The notes under the pieces are model-generated. The model made no database searches, was not told the origin of the DNA, and saw nothing but the letters and a program-made list of their open reading frames with translations. A DNA stretch of 39,903 nt from AP-15 sp035252905 (GTDB lineage: Bacteria; Pseudomonadota; Alphaproteobacteria; ATCC43930; CGMCC-115725). Made by a program: the position numbers and the translations under genes. The stretch spans positions 1 to 39,903 of the forward strand of contig DATFCQ010000158.1 of NCBI GenBank assembly GCA_035252905.1, written 5' to 3'. Numbering within the stretch: the first letter of the stretch is position 1; every line of letters starts with the position of its first letter. Shown one piece after another: positions 6,600 through 14,268 of the stretch.

Positions 6600-7073
6600 A
6601 TGGACGAGGCCCTGGTGCGCCGGGGCGTCGAGGACCTCCTCGCCGCCTATGCCGAATGCATCGACGAGGACCGGCTCGAAGAATGGCCGGATTTCTTTGT
6701 CGAGGATTGTCGCTATCGGATCACGAGCCGCGCCGACCACGAGGCCGGTTTGCCGCACGGCGTCGTCTATGCCGCCTCGCGCGGCATGCTGTCGGACCGC
6801 ATCACCGCGCTGCGCCAGGCCAATCTGTTCGAGCCGCACAATTACCGGCACATCATCGGCCCGATCCGCATCAAGAGCATCAAAGACGGCGTCGCCGAGG
6901 TCGTCTCGCATTTTTTCGCGGTGCGCATCATGCACGACGGCGATACGACCCTGTTCGCAACCGGCCGCACCCTCGACCGCATCGCCGTCGCGCAGCCGCC
7001 CTACCGCTTCATCGAGCGCCTCGTCGTGCTGGACAGCCACAAGATTGACACGCTGTTGGTGATCCCGCTGTAG
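6600..7073 (+). CDS. Aromatic-ring-hydroxylating dioxygenase, beta subunit
   Basis: This 157-residue small subunit has the SnoaL-like/cystatin-type fold and pairs with the alpha subunit in an alpha3beta3 oxygenase. Typical features are the opening LLAAYAECIDEDRLEEWPDF, CRYRITSRADHE, the RHIIGPIRIKS stretch and the final YRFIERLVVLDSHKIDTLLV, which matches the family end (VVxDSxRIDTLLxxPL). The ATG at 6600 follows AAGGCGAGGAG. The gene lies 13 nt after the alpha stop, so the two are one transcription unit. A palindromic repeat follows, which may end the operon. Confidence 0.92.
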   Translation: MDEALVRRGVEDLLAAYAECIDEDRLEEWPDFFVEDCRYRITSRADHEAGLPHGVVYAASRGMLSDRITALRQANLFEPHNYRHIIGPIRIKSIKDGVAEVVSHFFAVRIMHDGDTTLFATGRTLDRIAVAQPPYRFIERLVVLDSHKIDTLLVIPL

Positions 7074-7114
7074 TTTCGCCGCGGAGCGGAAAGCCTCCAG
7101 GCAGGATTTCGCAA

Positions 7115-7198
7115 CCCCTCACCCACCAGCCCTGCGGGCTGGTCCCCCCTCTCCCGCAGTGCGGGAGAGGGTGCCGAGCGGAGCGAGGCGGGTGAGGA
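7115..7198. repeat. Dispersed palindromic repeat, copy B
   Basis: The core is CCCTCTCCCGC (7147-7157) and GCGGGAGAGGG (7161-7171), with a nested CCAGCC-CTGC-GGGCTGG hairpin upstream, between CCCCTCACCC and GGGTGAGG. It lies between the dioxygenase beta gene and the TfdA-like gene and may act as a transcription terminator. Confidence 0.75.
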
Positions 7199-7298
7199 TT
7201 TCTGCGTCATCTATTTTAGGTTCGCTCCACTGCCGAAATACAAGGATTGACCCTTCCCTTCGGCAGTCGGACCGTCAGGCGAGCGAGGGAAAGACAGC

Positions 7299-8189
7299 AT
7301 GAGCCTTGAACTCAACCCGATTCACCCGGATTTCGCGGCGGAGGTCAGGGGGTCCGACGCCGGCGCGCCGCTCGACGCGGCGAGGGTGCAGGAATTGTGG
7401 CGGGCGATCGATCATTACCCGGTGCTGGTCTTTCACGACCAGCAGCTCGACGACGATCGACTCAAGGCGTTTGCTGCGCAGTTCGGACCGCTCGAAATCG
7501 GCCGCGCCGCATTGCAGGCGGGGCGGCGGCGGCTCAGGATCCCGGAGATCGGCGACATCTCGAACCTCGACGAGGACGGCCGGATCCGCGCCCGCGACGA
7601 CCGGCGCCGGCTCGATATGCTGGGCAACCGGCTGTGGCACACCGACGCCTCCTATATGCCGGTCCCGGTCGTGCTCGGCATGCTCTACGCGGTCGCCGCG
7701 GCGCCGCCTTCGGCGCTCGGCGGCGGCGAGACCGAATTCGCCGACATGCGCGCCGCCTATGACGCCCTGCCGCCGGCGACACGGGCGGCGATCGACGGGC
7801 TCATCGCGATCCACGACATCTTCTGGTCGCGCGCCCAGATCGGCTTCACCGAATTTCCGCCGGGCGAGCGCGAGAAATACCCGCCCTCGCCGCAGCGTCT
7901 GGTGCGCCGCCACGAGGCGAGCGGGCGCAAGACCCTCTATCTGTCGGCGCACGCCTCGCATATTGCAGGCTGGCCGGTGCCCGAGGGGCGGCTCTTATTG
8001 CACGATCTGAGCGAGCATGCGACCCGCCGCGAATTCGTCTACAGCCACAAATGGCGCAAGGGCGACCTCGTGATCTGGGACAACCGCGTGACGATGCACC
8101 GCGGCCGCCCGCACGACGAGAGCGCCCCGCGCGACCTGCGCCGGGCGACGACGCTCGACCGCGGGTCGAGCCTCGACGAGGCTGCCTGA
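7299..8189 (+). CDS. TauD/TfdA-family Fe(II)/2-oxoglutarate dioxygenase, TfdA-like
   Basis: This 296-residue 2-oxoglutarate-dependent dioxygenase has its metal triad at H114 and D116 (LWHTDASY) and H267 (WDNRVTMHRGR). The 2-oxoglutarate-binding Arg is in PRDLRRATT (about 278-282). These positions and the PRDLRRATT ending closely follow 2,4-D dioxygenase TfdA (H114, D116, H263, R274), which cleaves aryloxyacetates. A role in cleaving an ether-linked or similar aromatic acid is therefore plausible but not proven. The ATG at 7299 gives the conserved N-terminus LELNPIHPDFAAEVRG. It lies between the ring dioxygenase genes and the fluoride riboswitch. Confidence 0.9.
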   Translation: MSLELNPIHPDFAAEVRGSDAGAPLDAARVQELWRAIDHYPVLVFHDQQLDDDRLKAFAAQFGPLEIGRAALQAGRRRLRIPEIGDISNLDEDGRIRARDDRRRLDMLGNRLWHTDASYMPVPVVLGMLYAVAAAPPSALGGGETEFADMRAAYDALPPATRAAIDGLIAIHDIFWSRAQIGFTEFPPGEREKYPPSPQRLVRRHEASGRKTLYLSAHASHIAGWPVPEGRLLLHDLSEHATRREFVYSHKWRKGDLVIWDNRVTMHRGRPHDESAPRDLRRATTLDRGSSLDEAA

Positions 8190-8242
8190 GAGGCCATCTG
8201 CTCGGCGGACTGGCACAGCGGGCGCCTCGCCGCTAGAATTGC

Positions 8243-8328
8243 GGCGACGGGGATGGAGTCCCCCGATAACCGCCGCAAGGCTGATGACTCCTACCGAGTA
8301 CCAGAAATCGTTCGGTGCGCGGTAGGAG
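8243..8328 (+). ncRNA. Fluoride riboswitch (crcB RNA) with overlapping expression platform
   Basis: GGGGATGGAGTCCCCCGATAA (8249-8269), then CCGCC, and GCTGATGACTCCTACC (8280-8295) match the fluoride-sensing aptamer: the GGNGATGG hairpin, the ATAA segment, and the GCTGATGACNCCTAC closing part. The aptamer strand CTCCTACCG (8288-8296) is perfectly complementary to CGGTAGGAG (8320-8328), so ligand-free RNA can form an alternative 9-bp hairpin that destroys the aptamer. The fluoride exporter gene starts 47 nt downstream. The sequence motif is directly visible; the switching model is an inference. Confidence 0.9.
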
Positions 8329-8375
8329 CATGTCCGGTTCCGATGCGCCGACAAACAGGCGAAAGGAGCCGGCGC

Positions 8376-8762
8376 GTGCGCAATCTCTTCGGTTATCTCG
8401 TGGTCCTTGTCGGCGCCGGCATCGGCGGATCGCTGCGCCATGCCGCCAATCGCGCCGGCATGCAACTCGGGCTGCCCTTGCCGTGGAGCACGTTGTGCAT
8501 CAACGTCTCCGGCTCGCTGGCGATGGGGTTGATCGCCGGCTGGTTTGCCTTTCGCGGCGAGGGAGGCGCGACGCTGCGGCTGTTTCTGACGACCGGCCTC
8601 CTCGGGGGATACACGACCTTCTCGACCTTTTCGCTCGACGCGGCTCTGCTGTGGCAGCGCGGGCAGGGATGGCACAGCGCGCTCTATGTCGCGGCCTCGG
8701 TTCTGCTGTCGATCTTCGGCGTGTTTGCCGGGCTCGCGGTGATGCGGCACCTGTCCGGTTGA
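8376..8762 (+). CDS. crcB: Fluoride ion exporter FluC/CrcB
   Basis: This 128-residue four-helix membrane protein of the Fluc family exports fluoride as an antiparallel dimer. Landmarks are GAGIGGSLRHAANR in the first helix, INVSGSLAMGLIAGWF (the conserved NxxG/S helix), and TTGLLGGYTTFSTFSLDA, the Phe-box/sodium-site segment. GTG at 8376 is chosen because AGGAG lies 7 nt upstream and the protein then begins at MRNLFGYL; the open frame extends back through the riboswitch, which cannot be coding. Control by the upstream fluoride riboswitch is strongly expected. Confidence 0.94.
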   Translation: MRNLFGYLVVLVGAGIGGSLRHAANRAGMQLGLPLPWSTLCINVSGSLAMGLIAGWFAFRGEGGATLRLFLTTGLLGGYTTFSTFSLDAALLWQRGQGWHSALYVAASVLLSIFGVFAGLAVMRHLSG

Positions 8763-8774
8763 TCCGGATTTCAG

Positions 8775-8827
8775 CCCCTCACCCCGGCCCTCTCCCCGCA
8801 AGGCGGGGAGAGGGAGAACGCCAGGGG
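8775..8827. repeat. Dispersed palindromic repeat, copy C
   Basis: CCCTCTCCCCGC (8788-8799) and GCGGGGAGAGGG (8803-8814), preceded by CCCCTCACCCC. It lies in the short gap between the convergent crcB and LLM genes, where it could terminate both. Confidence 0.75.
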
Positions 8828-8833
8828 AAGGAA

Positions 8834-9997
8834 TTATGACCGTTTCGGCTTGAATGCCGGCATGACCTCCTCGGAGATCCACTGGATCTGTTCGAGCATT
8901 ATCGCTTCGGGGGTGCCGATCGGGCTCGACAGGCTGACGTGCTGCATGCCGGGATAGCGCTCCTCAAAGCTCTTCAACAGATCGACCAATTGCCCCGGCG
9001 TGCCGGCGAACCAGGCGCCGAGCTTCATGTAATGCTCGACCCCCGGTATCCCGGCCTCGGCCCAGCCGCCGCGGCGGGCGACGGCGGCGACCTGCTCGGG
9101 CGAGAGCCCGGGGACAAAGCCCAACGGCGCGAACATCTTGACGTGCTCCTCAAAGATCGGGGTGATCTCGCGGATCGCCTGCTCGCGGGTACGCGCCAAG
9201 TGCAGATGCAATCCGATCTGCAGGTTCTCGCCGAGTTCGAGATGGAGGCCCTGGCGCGCCGCCGCCGCCTGATAGCCCTTAATCGGTCCCTCCGCCATCG
9301 TCGCCGCGCCGCCGCCGACCGCGCCTTTGATGTCGTGCTTGACCATGAAGTCGAGACCGCGCGGATTGGCGCTGACGATCGGCTGCCAGCATTCGACCGG
9401 GAGGTGGGTCGGGCGCGGCACCAGGGTCAGGTCCTTCAGTGTATAACCGCGATACGGCACTTCCGGCGGCAATGTGTAATGCTTGCCTTTGTGCGAGAAG
9501 CGCTCCTCGTTGAAGGCTTTGAGGATGATCTCGACCTGTTCCTCGAACAATTCGCGATTGGCGTTCTGGTCGAGCATCGGCGCGCCGAAGCTTTCGACCT
9601 CGCGGGTGTGGTAGCCGCGCCCGACCCCGAACACGCACCGGCCGCCGGTCAATATGTCGGCCGCGGCGAAATCCTCGGCGAGCCGCAGCGGGTGCCACAT
9701 CGGCGCGATGTTGAAGGCGCAGCCGATCTTGATCCGCGGCGTGACCCGCGCAAGGTGCACCGCCAGCAGCGGGATGTTCGGGATGCACTCATAGCCCTCG
9801 TGCTGGAAATGGTGCTCGGCGAGCCAGACCGTGTCCCAGCCGCATGCGTCCATCTTTTTCGCGATCGCCTCGGTCTTGGCAAAGACGCTCGCCAGATGCT
9901 CGTTCGAAAACCGCCGCTCATTGGCCGGGGTGGCGTTCTGGCCGCGGTCCGGCAGATCGACATGGCCCGCATAGACGGTCGTGAATTTGGTGATCAT
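8834..9997 (-). CDS. LLM-class flavin-dependent oxidoreductase
   Basis: This 387-residue luciferase-like monooxygenase has characteristic segments: CGWDTVWLAEHHFQHEGYEC (about residue 52), RIKIGCAFNIAPMWHPLRLA, ILTGGRCVFGVGRGYHTREV, and the family-typical terminal EEVMPAF. It differs clearly from the LimB-like protein at 3996-5174. The ATG at 9995-9997 has GGAGGAATAACCC before it. The substrate is unknown. It is divergent from the aldo/keto reductase gene (93 bp between starts), so the two may share control. Confidence 0.88.
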   Translation of the reverse strand: MITKFTTVYAGHVDLPDRGQNATPANERRFSNEHLASVFAKTEAIAKKMDACGWDTVWLAEHHFQHEGYECIPNIPLLAVHLARVTPRIKIGCAFNIAPMWHPLRLAEDFAAADILTGGRCVFGVGRGYHTREVESFGAPMLDQNANRELFEEQVEIILKAFNEERFSHKGKHYTLPPEVPYRGYTLKDLTLVPRPTHLPVECWQPIVSANPRGLDFMVKHDIKGAVGGGAATMAEGPIKGYQAAAARQGLHLELGENLQIGLHLHLARTREQAIREITPIFEEHVKMFAPLGFVPGLSPEQVAAVARRGGWAEAGIPGVEHYMKLGAWFAGTPGQLVDLLKSFEERYPGMQHVSLSSPIGTPEAIMLEQIQWISEEVMPAFKPKRS

Positions 9998-10090
9998 GGG
10001 TTATTCCTCCGTGCCGCACCCGGCAGATCGCGCGGGCCCCATGTGCCCAGTATAGGTCCGGGACCGGCATTTCGACAGGAGGACACGGAG

Positions 10091-11050
10091 GTGGACTATC
10101 GCAGCTTCGGCCGCACCGGCCTCTCCGTCAGCGTCGCCGGGCTCGGCTGCGGCGGCAACAGCCGGATCGGGCTCGGCAGCGGCAACAGCGAGGCGGAGGC
10201 GATCGCGCTCGTCCATGAGGCGCTCGACCTCGGCGTCAATCTGTTCGACACCGCCGCTGCCTACGGCACCGAGGCGGTGCTGGGTAAGGCCTTGAAAGGC
10301 GTCAAGCGCGAGCGGGTCGTGATCGCCACCAAGGCGTCCTGGGGCGCCCTGTCGCCCGAGCGCGCGGTCGCGAGCCTCGACCGCTCATTGCGCCTGCTCG
10401 GCGTCGATTGTATCGACATCTTTCAACTGCACGGCCTCTCGCTCTCCGCTTACCCCCGCGCACGCGATTCGGTCGTTCCGGCGCTCTTGCGGGAGCGCGA
10501 CAAGGGCAAATTGCGCTTTCTCGGCGTGACCGAGGCCGCGTCGAGCGACGCCGAGCATCAGATGATTGCACGCGCCGCCGCCGACGGCGTCTGGGCCAGC
10601 GCGATGGTCGCTTTTCACATGTTGCACCAGAACGCCCGCGACCGGGTTTTCCCGTTGACCCGGCAGAACGGCGTCGGAACCCTGTTGATGTTCGCGGTGC
10701 GCAACATCTTCTCCCAGCCGGCGCGGCTCAGGGCCGCTCTGCGCGAATTGGCGGCGGCGCACGCGGTGCCGCACGCCCTCGCCGAGGCGGACAACCCGCT
10801 CGGCTTTCTCGTCCACGAGGGCGGGGCGACGAGCCTCGTCGACGCCGCCTATCGCTTTGTGCGGCACGAGCCCGGGGTCGACGTCGTTTTGTTCGGCACC
10901 GGCAGCCGCGAGCACCTGCGGGCCAACATCGCCTCATTATTGGCGCCGCCCCTGCCCGAAGCCGCTCGTCGCAAGCTCAAGGAGCTGTTCGGTCATCTCG
11001 TCGGGGTCGGGCTCGACCTGCCCGGCTTCGCCGGCGGCCCCGCCCCCTGA
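10091..11050 (+). CDS. Aldo/keto reductase
   Basis: This 319-residue NAD(P)H-dependent aldo/keto reductase (TIM barrel) has the catalytic tetrad D53, Y58 (NLFDTAAAYG), K81 (IATKASWG) and H114 (IFQLHGLS). The opening VDYRSFGRTGLSVSVAGLGC is the typical AKR start, and LFGTGSREHLRANI near residue 280 is the cofactor-binding end of the barrel. GTG at 10091 is chosen because AGGAGG lies 8 nt upstream; the open frame reads back through the divergent LLM gene and is not real there. The substrate is probably an aldehyde or ketone from the surrounding oxidative pathways, which is inference. Confidence 0.92.
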   Translation: MDYRSFGRTGLSVSVAGLGCGGNSRIGLGSGNSEAEAIALVHEALDLGVNLFDTAAAYGTEAVLGKALKGVKRERVVIATKASWGALSPERAVASLDRSLRLLGVDCIDIFQLHGLSLSAYPRARDSVVPALLRERDKGKLRFLGVTEAASSDAEHQMIARAAADGVWASAMVAFHMLHQNARDRVFPLTRQNGVGTLLMFAVRNIFSQPARLRAALRELAAAHAVPHALAEADNPLGFLVHEGGATSLVDAAYRFVRHEPGVDVVLFGTGSREHLRANIASLLAPPLPEAARRKLKELFGHLVGVGLDLPGFAGGPAP

Positions 11051-11066
11051 GCCTCGACGGCCTCCG

Positions 11067-11489
11067 CTACGACGCGCCGCAGCCCGCGTCGATTGCGTCG
11101 ACGACCTCCAGCGATACGATCTCGTCCGGCTCGCCGGCATAGATGACGAGGCTCACCGTTTCGACGCCGATCATCGCGCTGTGCGGCTGGCCTTTCGGGT
11201 TCAGCGTGTAGCCGCCGGAGCGGCGGGCGGGCCCGCCGCTCTTTGTGCCGCGGCCGCCTTCGAGAGTGAAAACGTGCTCGTCGGACAGCGCCGTCGCGAT
11301 GATCTTGATGACCTTGCCGGGCGGCGGCGAGAAGCGGGCGAGCCAGGCGATGCCGCCGCCCTCTTGCCGGCGGTCGCTGAGGATCTTGAGCCGGACGATT
11401 GCTTCTCCGTCATAAACCGCCGCCGGCCCGTAGAACGGCGCGCCGGGGGTCCATTCCGCATTCGCGACATCCACATAAGTCGAAGCCAT
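11067..11489 (-). CDS. Cupin-fold protein (ChrR-like/DUF4437 type)
   Basis: This 140-residue protein is predicted to be a double-stranded beta-helix. It contains WLARFSPPPGKVIKIIATAL, SDEHVFTLEGGRGTKSGGPA and GYTLNPKGQPHSAMIG, a spacing like that of cupin motif 1 (without the full HxH) and motif 2 (PxGxxH). Metal-binding residues appear incomplete, so a catalytic role is unsure. ATG 11487-11489 follows GGAGGAAAAA. It is divergent from the damaged YafY-type regulator 73 bp away, a common arrangement in which such regulators control a neighbouring small enzyme. Confidence 0.65.
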   Translation of the reverse strand: MASTYVDVANAEWTPGAPFYGPAAVYDGEAIVRLKILSDRRQEGGGIAWLARFSPPPGKVIKIIATALSDEHVFTLEGGRGTKSGGPARRSGGYTLNPKGQPHSAMIGVETVSLVIYAGEPDEIVSLEVVDAIDAGCGAS

Positions 11490-11561
11490 TTTTTCCTCCA
11501 ACAGGCATCATCCCGCCGATCATAGCGAGGGCATGCTGACACCGTCCTGTCAGGAGCCGCG

Positions 11562-12126
11562 ATGCGCCGGGCCGACCGCTTGTTCGACATCATCCAGACT
11601 TTGCGCGCCGCCGCGCGCCCGGTCACCGCGGCGGCGCTCGCCGAGCGGCTCGAAGTGACGCCGCGCAATCGCGCTCGGCGTCCGCCTGTTGCGCCGGTTG
11701 CGCGACCCGAAATTGCAGAAGGCCGCGGAAGGCGTCCTCGAAAAACTCGCCGCGGTGGTGCCGCAAGCGCTGCAACTGCAGCTCAAGGACGCGCCCTATT
11801 ATGTTTCGGACGGCAGCGCCCCGGCGGTCGCCGGCGTCGATCTGTCCGAATTGCGCGGCGCCATCCACGCGGCGCGCAAGATGTGGATCGCCTATGTCGA
11901 TGAGCGCGACCGCCAGACCCATCGCGTGATCTGGCCCTTGGGCCTGGCCTATTATGTCGATGTGACCCTGATCGGCGCCTGGTGCGAATTGCGCGGCGAC
12001 TTTCGCCATTTCCGCACCGACCGGGTCCTCGCCTCACGCCTATTGGACGAGCGCTATCCGGCCGACAACGGCCGCATCGCGGCCGAGTGGCTGGCCCTGC
12101 GCAAGGACAGATCTGATCCCGTGTAG
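11562..12126 (+). pseudogene. YafY-type HTH/WYL transcriptional regulator with internal deletion
   Basis: The first frame encodes MRRADRLFDIIQTLRAAARP and VTAAALAERLEVTPR, the first helices of a DeoR/YafY winged-helix domain (11562 to about 11660). The next frame (+1) continues at once with AIALGVRLLRRLRDPKLQKA and runs to 12126 with WIAYVDERDRQTHRVIWPLG and WCELRGDFRHFRTDRVLASR, the WYL ligand-sensing domain and its C-terminus. The expected 60-70 residues between them (recognition helix, wing and linker) are missing and the reading frame is broken. A protein without its DNA-recognition helix cannot act as a normal regulator. Confidence 0.8.
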
Positions 12127-12176
12127 CGCGGTGGCCGCCCTGGCACGCGCCGGTCGTTCCGACTAAATTCGATGGT

Positions 12177-12485
12177 ATGGATCGGGATCAGGTCATTGCC
12201 AGATTGCGCGCGCATCAGACGGAATTGCGCGCGGCCGGCATCGACAGCCTGGCGATCTTCGGCTCGGCAGCGCGCGGCGAGGCAACCGGGGATTCGGATG
12301 TCGATATCGTGGTCCGGCTGAGCGGCGAGGCGGCGCGCGGCGGGTTTGCCTATTTCGGTCGGCTCGCCCTATTGGTCGAGCGCCTGCGCGACATTCTCGG
12401 TTGTCCTGTCGATCTCGTCACCGAGCCGATCCGCAAGGAGCGGCTGCGGCGACAGATCGAGAAAGAGGCGATCCTTGCCTTCTGA
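12177..12485 (+). CDS. mntA: MntA-type minimal nucleotidyltransferase antitoxin
   Basis: This 102-residue nucleotidyltransferase has the GSX10DXD signature at SLAIFGSAARGEATGDSDVD (about residues 24-43), the active-site motif of minimal NTases. In MntA/HepT systems this protein AMPylates a Tyr of the HepT toxin to silence it. The last codons overlap the start of the hepT reading frame (TTG 12475), typical of the operon. The antitoxin frame is intact while hepT is shifted. Confidence 0.87.
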   Translation: MDRDQVIARLRAHQTELRAAGIDSLAIFGSAARGEATGDSDVDIVVRLSGEAARGGFAYFGRLALLVERLRDILGCPVDLVTEPIRKERLRRQIEKEAILAF

Positions 12486-12833
12486 AAAGCTGATCCGCCG
12501 CCTGGAGGACATTCTGGAGAATGTCGGCGGATAGAGCGATTCACGTCGGGCTTGGATTTCCGGGCCTTTACCGACAATGAGCAGGCGGTTTTTGCAGTCC
12601 TTCATGCCTTGCTGATCATAAGCGAGGCGGCGCGCCGGCTGGGCAGCGAGGCGGAAGGGGCCGCCCCGGATCAGCCGTGGCAGGCCATACGGGCGCTGGG
12701 CAATGTGCTGCGCCATCAGTACGATGATGTCGACCCTGTCGCCATCTGGAGAATCGTCCGGGATGATCTTCCGAGCCTAAAGCGCGCAGTTGAGCTCGTT
12801 CTCTTCCGGCTCAGATCGGCCAAGGCGCCCTGA
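12475..12833 (+). pseudogene. hepT: HepT (DUF86) toxin gene with a one-base frameshift
   Basis: The first frame from TTG 12475 gives PSEKLIRRLEDILENVGG and stops at TAG 12532-12534. Shifting by one base at about 12525-12532 continues as IERFTSGLDFRAFTDNEQAV, then FAVLHALLIISEAARRL and the ALGNVLRHQYDDVDPVAIWR region ending at 12833. The latter contains the HepT RNase motif Rx4-6H with the Tyr substrate (RHQY). Together they make one normal HepT-length HEPN protein of about 118 residues. A single-base deletion is the simplest explanation; a sequencing error is possible. Confidence 0.82.
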
Positions 12834-12847
12834 GACCGCCGGCGCCC

Positions 12848-14089
12848 TCACCTCGGCGCGGCGGCGCGCCGGATATTGGCGCTCCGCACGGGGATGCCGG
12901 TCTCCTCGTAACAGACCTGCGCCAGTGCGGCGACGCCGTCGCGGATCTCCTCCTTCGAGGGATAGGCGAAGCACAGCCGCATATGCGAGCGCGCGCCTTC
13001 GCCGTTGCAGGCCCATTCGGGGCCGGGATTGAACACGATCCCGGCGCGGGCGGCAGGCTCGACGAGCTTGCGCACGTCGATGTCGTCGGGGAATTTGAGC
13101 CACAGGAAGATGCCGCCTTTGGGCCGCCACTGCTCGACCGCGGTGCCGAACTCGCGCGCCACCGCCTCGCTCATCGTCGCGAGCTTGTCTTCGAGGATGC
13201 GGTTCAATGCGCCGACATGGCCGTCGAAATCGCGCGCGAAGAACTCGGCGACGACCATCTGTTCGAGCGCGCCGGTGCCGCTGTCGCCCTCGCGCTTCAT
13301 GGCGACAAGGCGGCTCATCGCCGCTGGATCGGCGACGGCGTAGCCGAGGCGCAGGGCCGGCGACAGGGTCTTCGAGAACGAGCCGATATGGACGACCTGG
13401 CGCGGATCCATCGCGTAGAGGGCGGGCGGGGCTTCGACGCCAAACAACAGATCGGCGTAGCATTCGTCCTCGAAGATCGGGACGCCGTGCTTTCCGGTCA
13501 GGGCGAGCAATGCCTCGCGCCGCTCGATCGGCAGGATCGAGCCGGTCGGGTTCTGGATCGTCGGGATCGTGTAGAGAAATTTCGGCACGATCCTCTTGCG
13601 CCCGAGATCGTCGAGGATACCGGCGAGGGCGTCGATCCTCAACCCGTCGGCGTCGAGCGGCGCGCCGACAATAGTGACGCCGCGGCGCTGCAATTTGCTG
13701 ATCGCGCCGCCATAAGTGAACTCTTCGAGGATGACCGTGTCGCCGCGATCGAGGAACAGGCGGTTGACGAGATCGAGTCCCTGGCCCGATCCGGCGGTGA
13801 TCAGAACGTCGTCGGCGGTGCAACGAATGCCGCGCTCGGCCACCTTCTTGACGACGAACGCGCGCAGGGCGAGGAGGCCCTGCGGACCATCGGCATTGTA
13901 GAGGGCGAGCTTGGCCCCGTCGCGCCGCAACACGTCGGCGGCGATCGTGGCCATCGCCTCGCCCGGGATGTGCTCGGGGGCGTTGTGGCCGCCGATGAAA
14001 TTGTAGCGCGGAAAGCCGGTCCAGCGCGGCGCCGGCGCCGGCGTGCCCTTGGCAAAGCGGTGGCCGTAAGCAAAACCCGAGGCGGTCAT
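12848..14089 (-). CDS. PLP-dependent aminotransferase, class I/II (2-aminoadipate/aromatic type)
   Basis: This 413-residue fold-type I aminotransferase has its PLP Schiff-base lysine at K240 in HIGSFSKTLSPALRLGY. The substrate/PLP Asn is N180 in IPTIQNPTGS, and the PLP-pyridine Asp is D208 in FEDECYADL. The glycine loop is DDVLITAGSGQGLDLVNRLF. It lacks the N-terminal GntR helix-turn-helix of MocR regulators, so it is an enzyme of the LysN/ARO8-like group acting on aminoadipate, aromatic or branched-chain amino acids; the exact substrate is open. It is convergent with the hepT remnant (14 bp apart), and a palindromic repeat lies upstream. Confidence 0.9.
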   Translation of the reverse strand: MTASGFAYGHRFAKGTPAPAPRWTGFPRYNFIGGHNAPEHIPGEAMATIAADVLRRDGAKLALYNADGPQGLLALRAFVVKKVAERGIRCTADDVLITAGSGQGLDLVNRLFLDRGDTVILEEFTYGGAISKLQRRGVTIVGAPLDADGLRIDALAGILDDLGRKRIVPKFLYTIPTIQNPTGSILPIERREALLALTGKHGVPIFEDECYADLLFGVEAPPALYAMDPRQVVHIGSFSKTLSPALRLGYAVADPAAMSRLVAMKREGDSGTGALEQMVVAEFFARDFDGHVGALNRILEDKLATMSEAVAREFGTAVEQWRPKGGIFLWLKFPDDIDVRKLVEPAARAGIVFNPGPEWACNGEGARSHMRLCFAYPSKEEIRDGVAALAQVCYEETGIPVRSANIRRAAAPR

Positions 14090-14120
14090 CTTCTTATCAT
14101 CCTAACGAAAATGTAAATTT

Positions 14121-14263
14121 AACCACGGAGAACACAGAGATTGTAACACCCACCCCTTTCTTGCCATACCGGCGAAAGCCGGCATCCATATCAGCCGTGG
14201 ATCCCGGCTTTCGCCGGGATGACGAGAAAGTAACCGAGCGCTGTTCTCCGTGCCTCCGTGGTG
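14121..14263. repeat. Nested inverted-repeat element
   Basis: The outer arms are AACCACGGAGAACACAGAG (14121-14139) and its near complement CTGTTCTCCGTG-CC-TCCGTGG (14241-14262). The inner arms are CCGGCGAAAGCCGG and CCCGGCTTTCGCCGGG. The element fills the 179 bp between the FAH-family gene and the aminotransferase gene, and no coding potential is seen. It resembles the small non-autonomous palindromic elements common in this bacterial group. Confidence 0.7.
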
Positions 14264-14268
14264 ATCCT

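Noticed and set aside
8330..8839. An ATG start right after GGTAGGAG as the real exporter start
   Set aside because: Spacing to the Shine-Dalgarno-like run is 1 nt and the frame is not that of CrcB. GTG 8376 has a correct ribosome site.
8939..11050. A 703-codon open frame on the plus strand
   Set aside because: Only the last part (from GTG 10091) is the aldo/keto reductase. The first 1.1 kb lies antisense to the clearly coding LLM gene and shows no motifs.
12848..14089. MocR/PdxR-type regulator
   Set aside because: The protein starts directly with the aminotransferase domain; no GntR winged helix precedes it in any frame.
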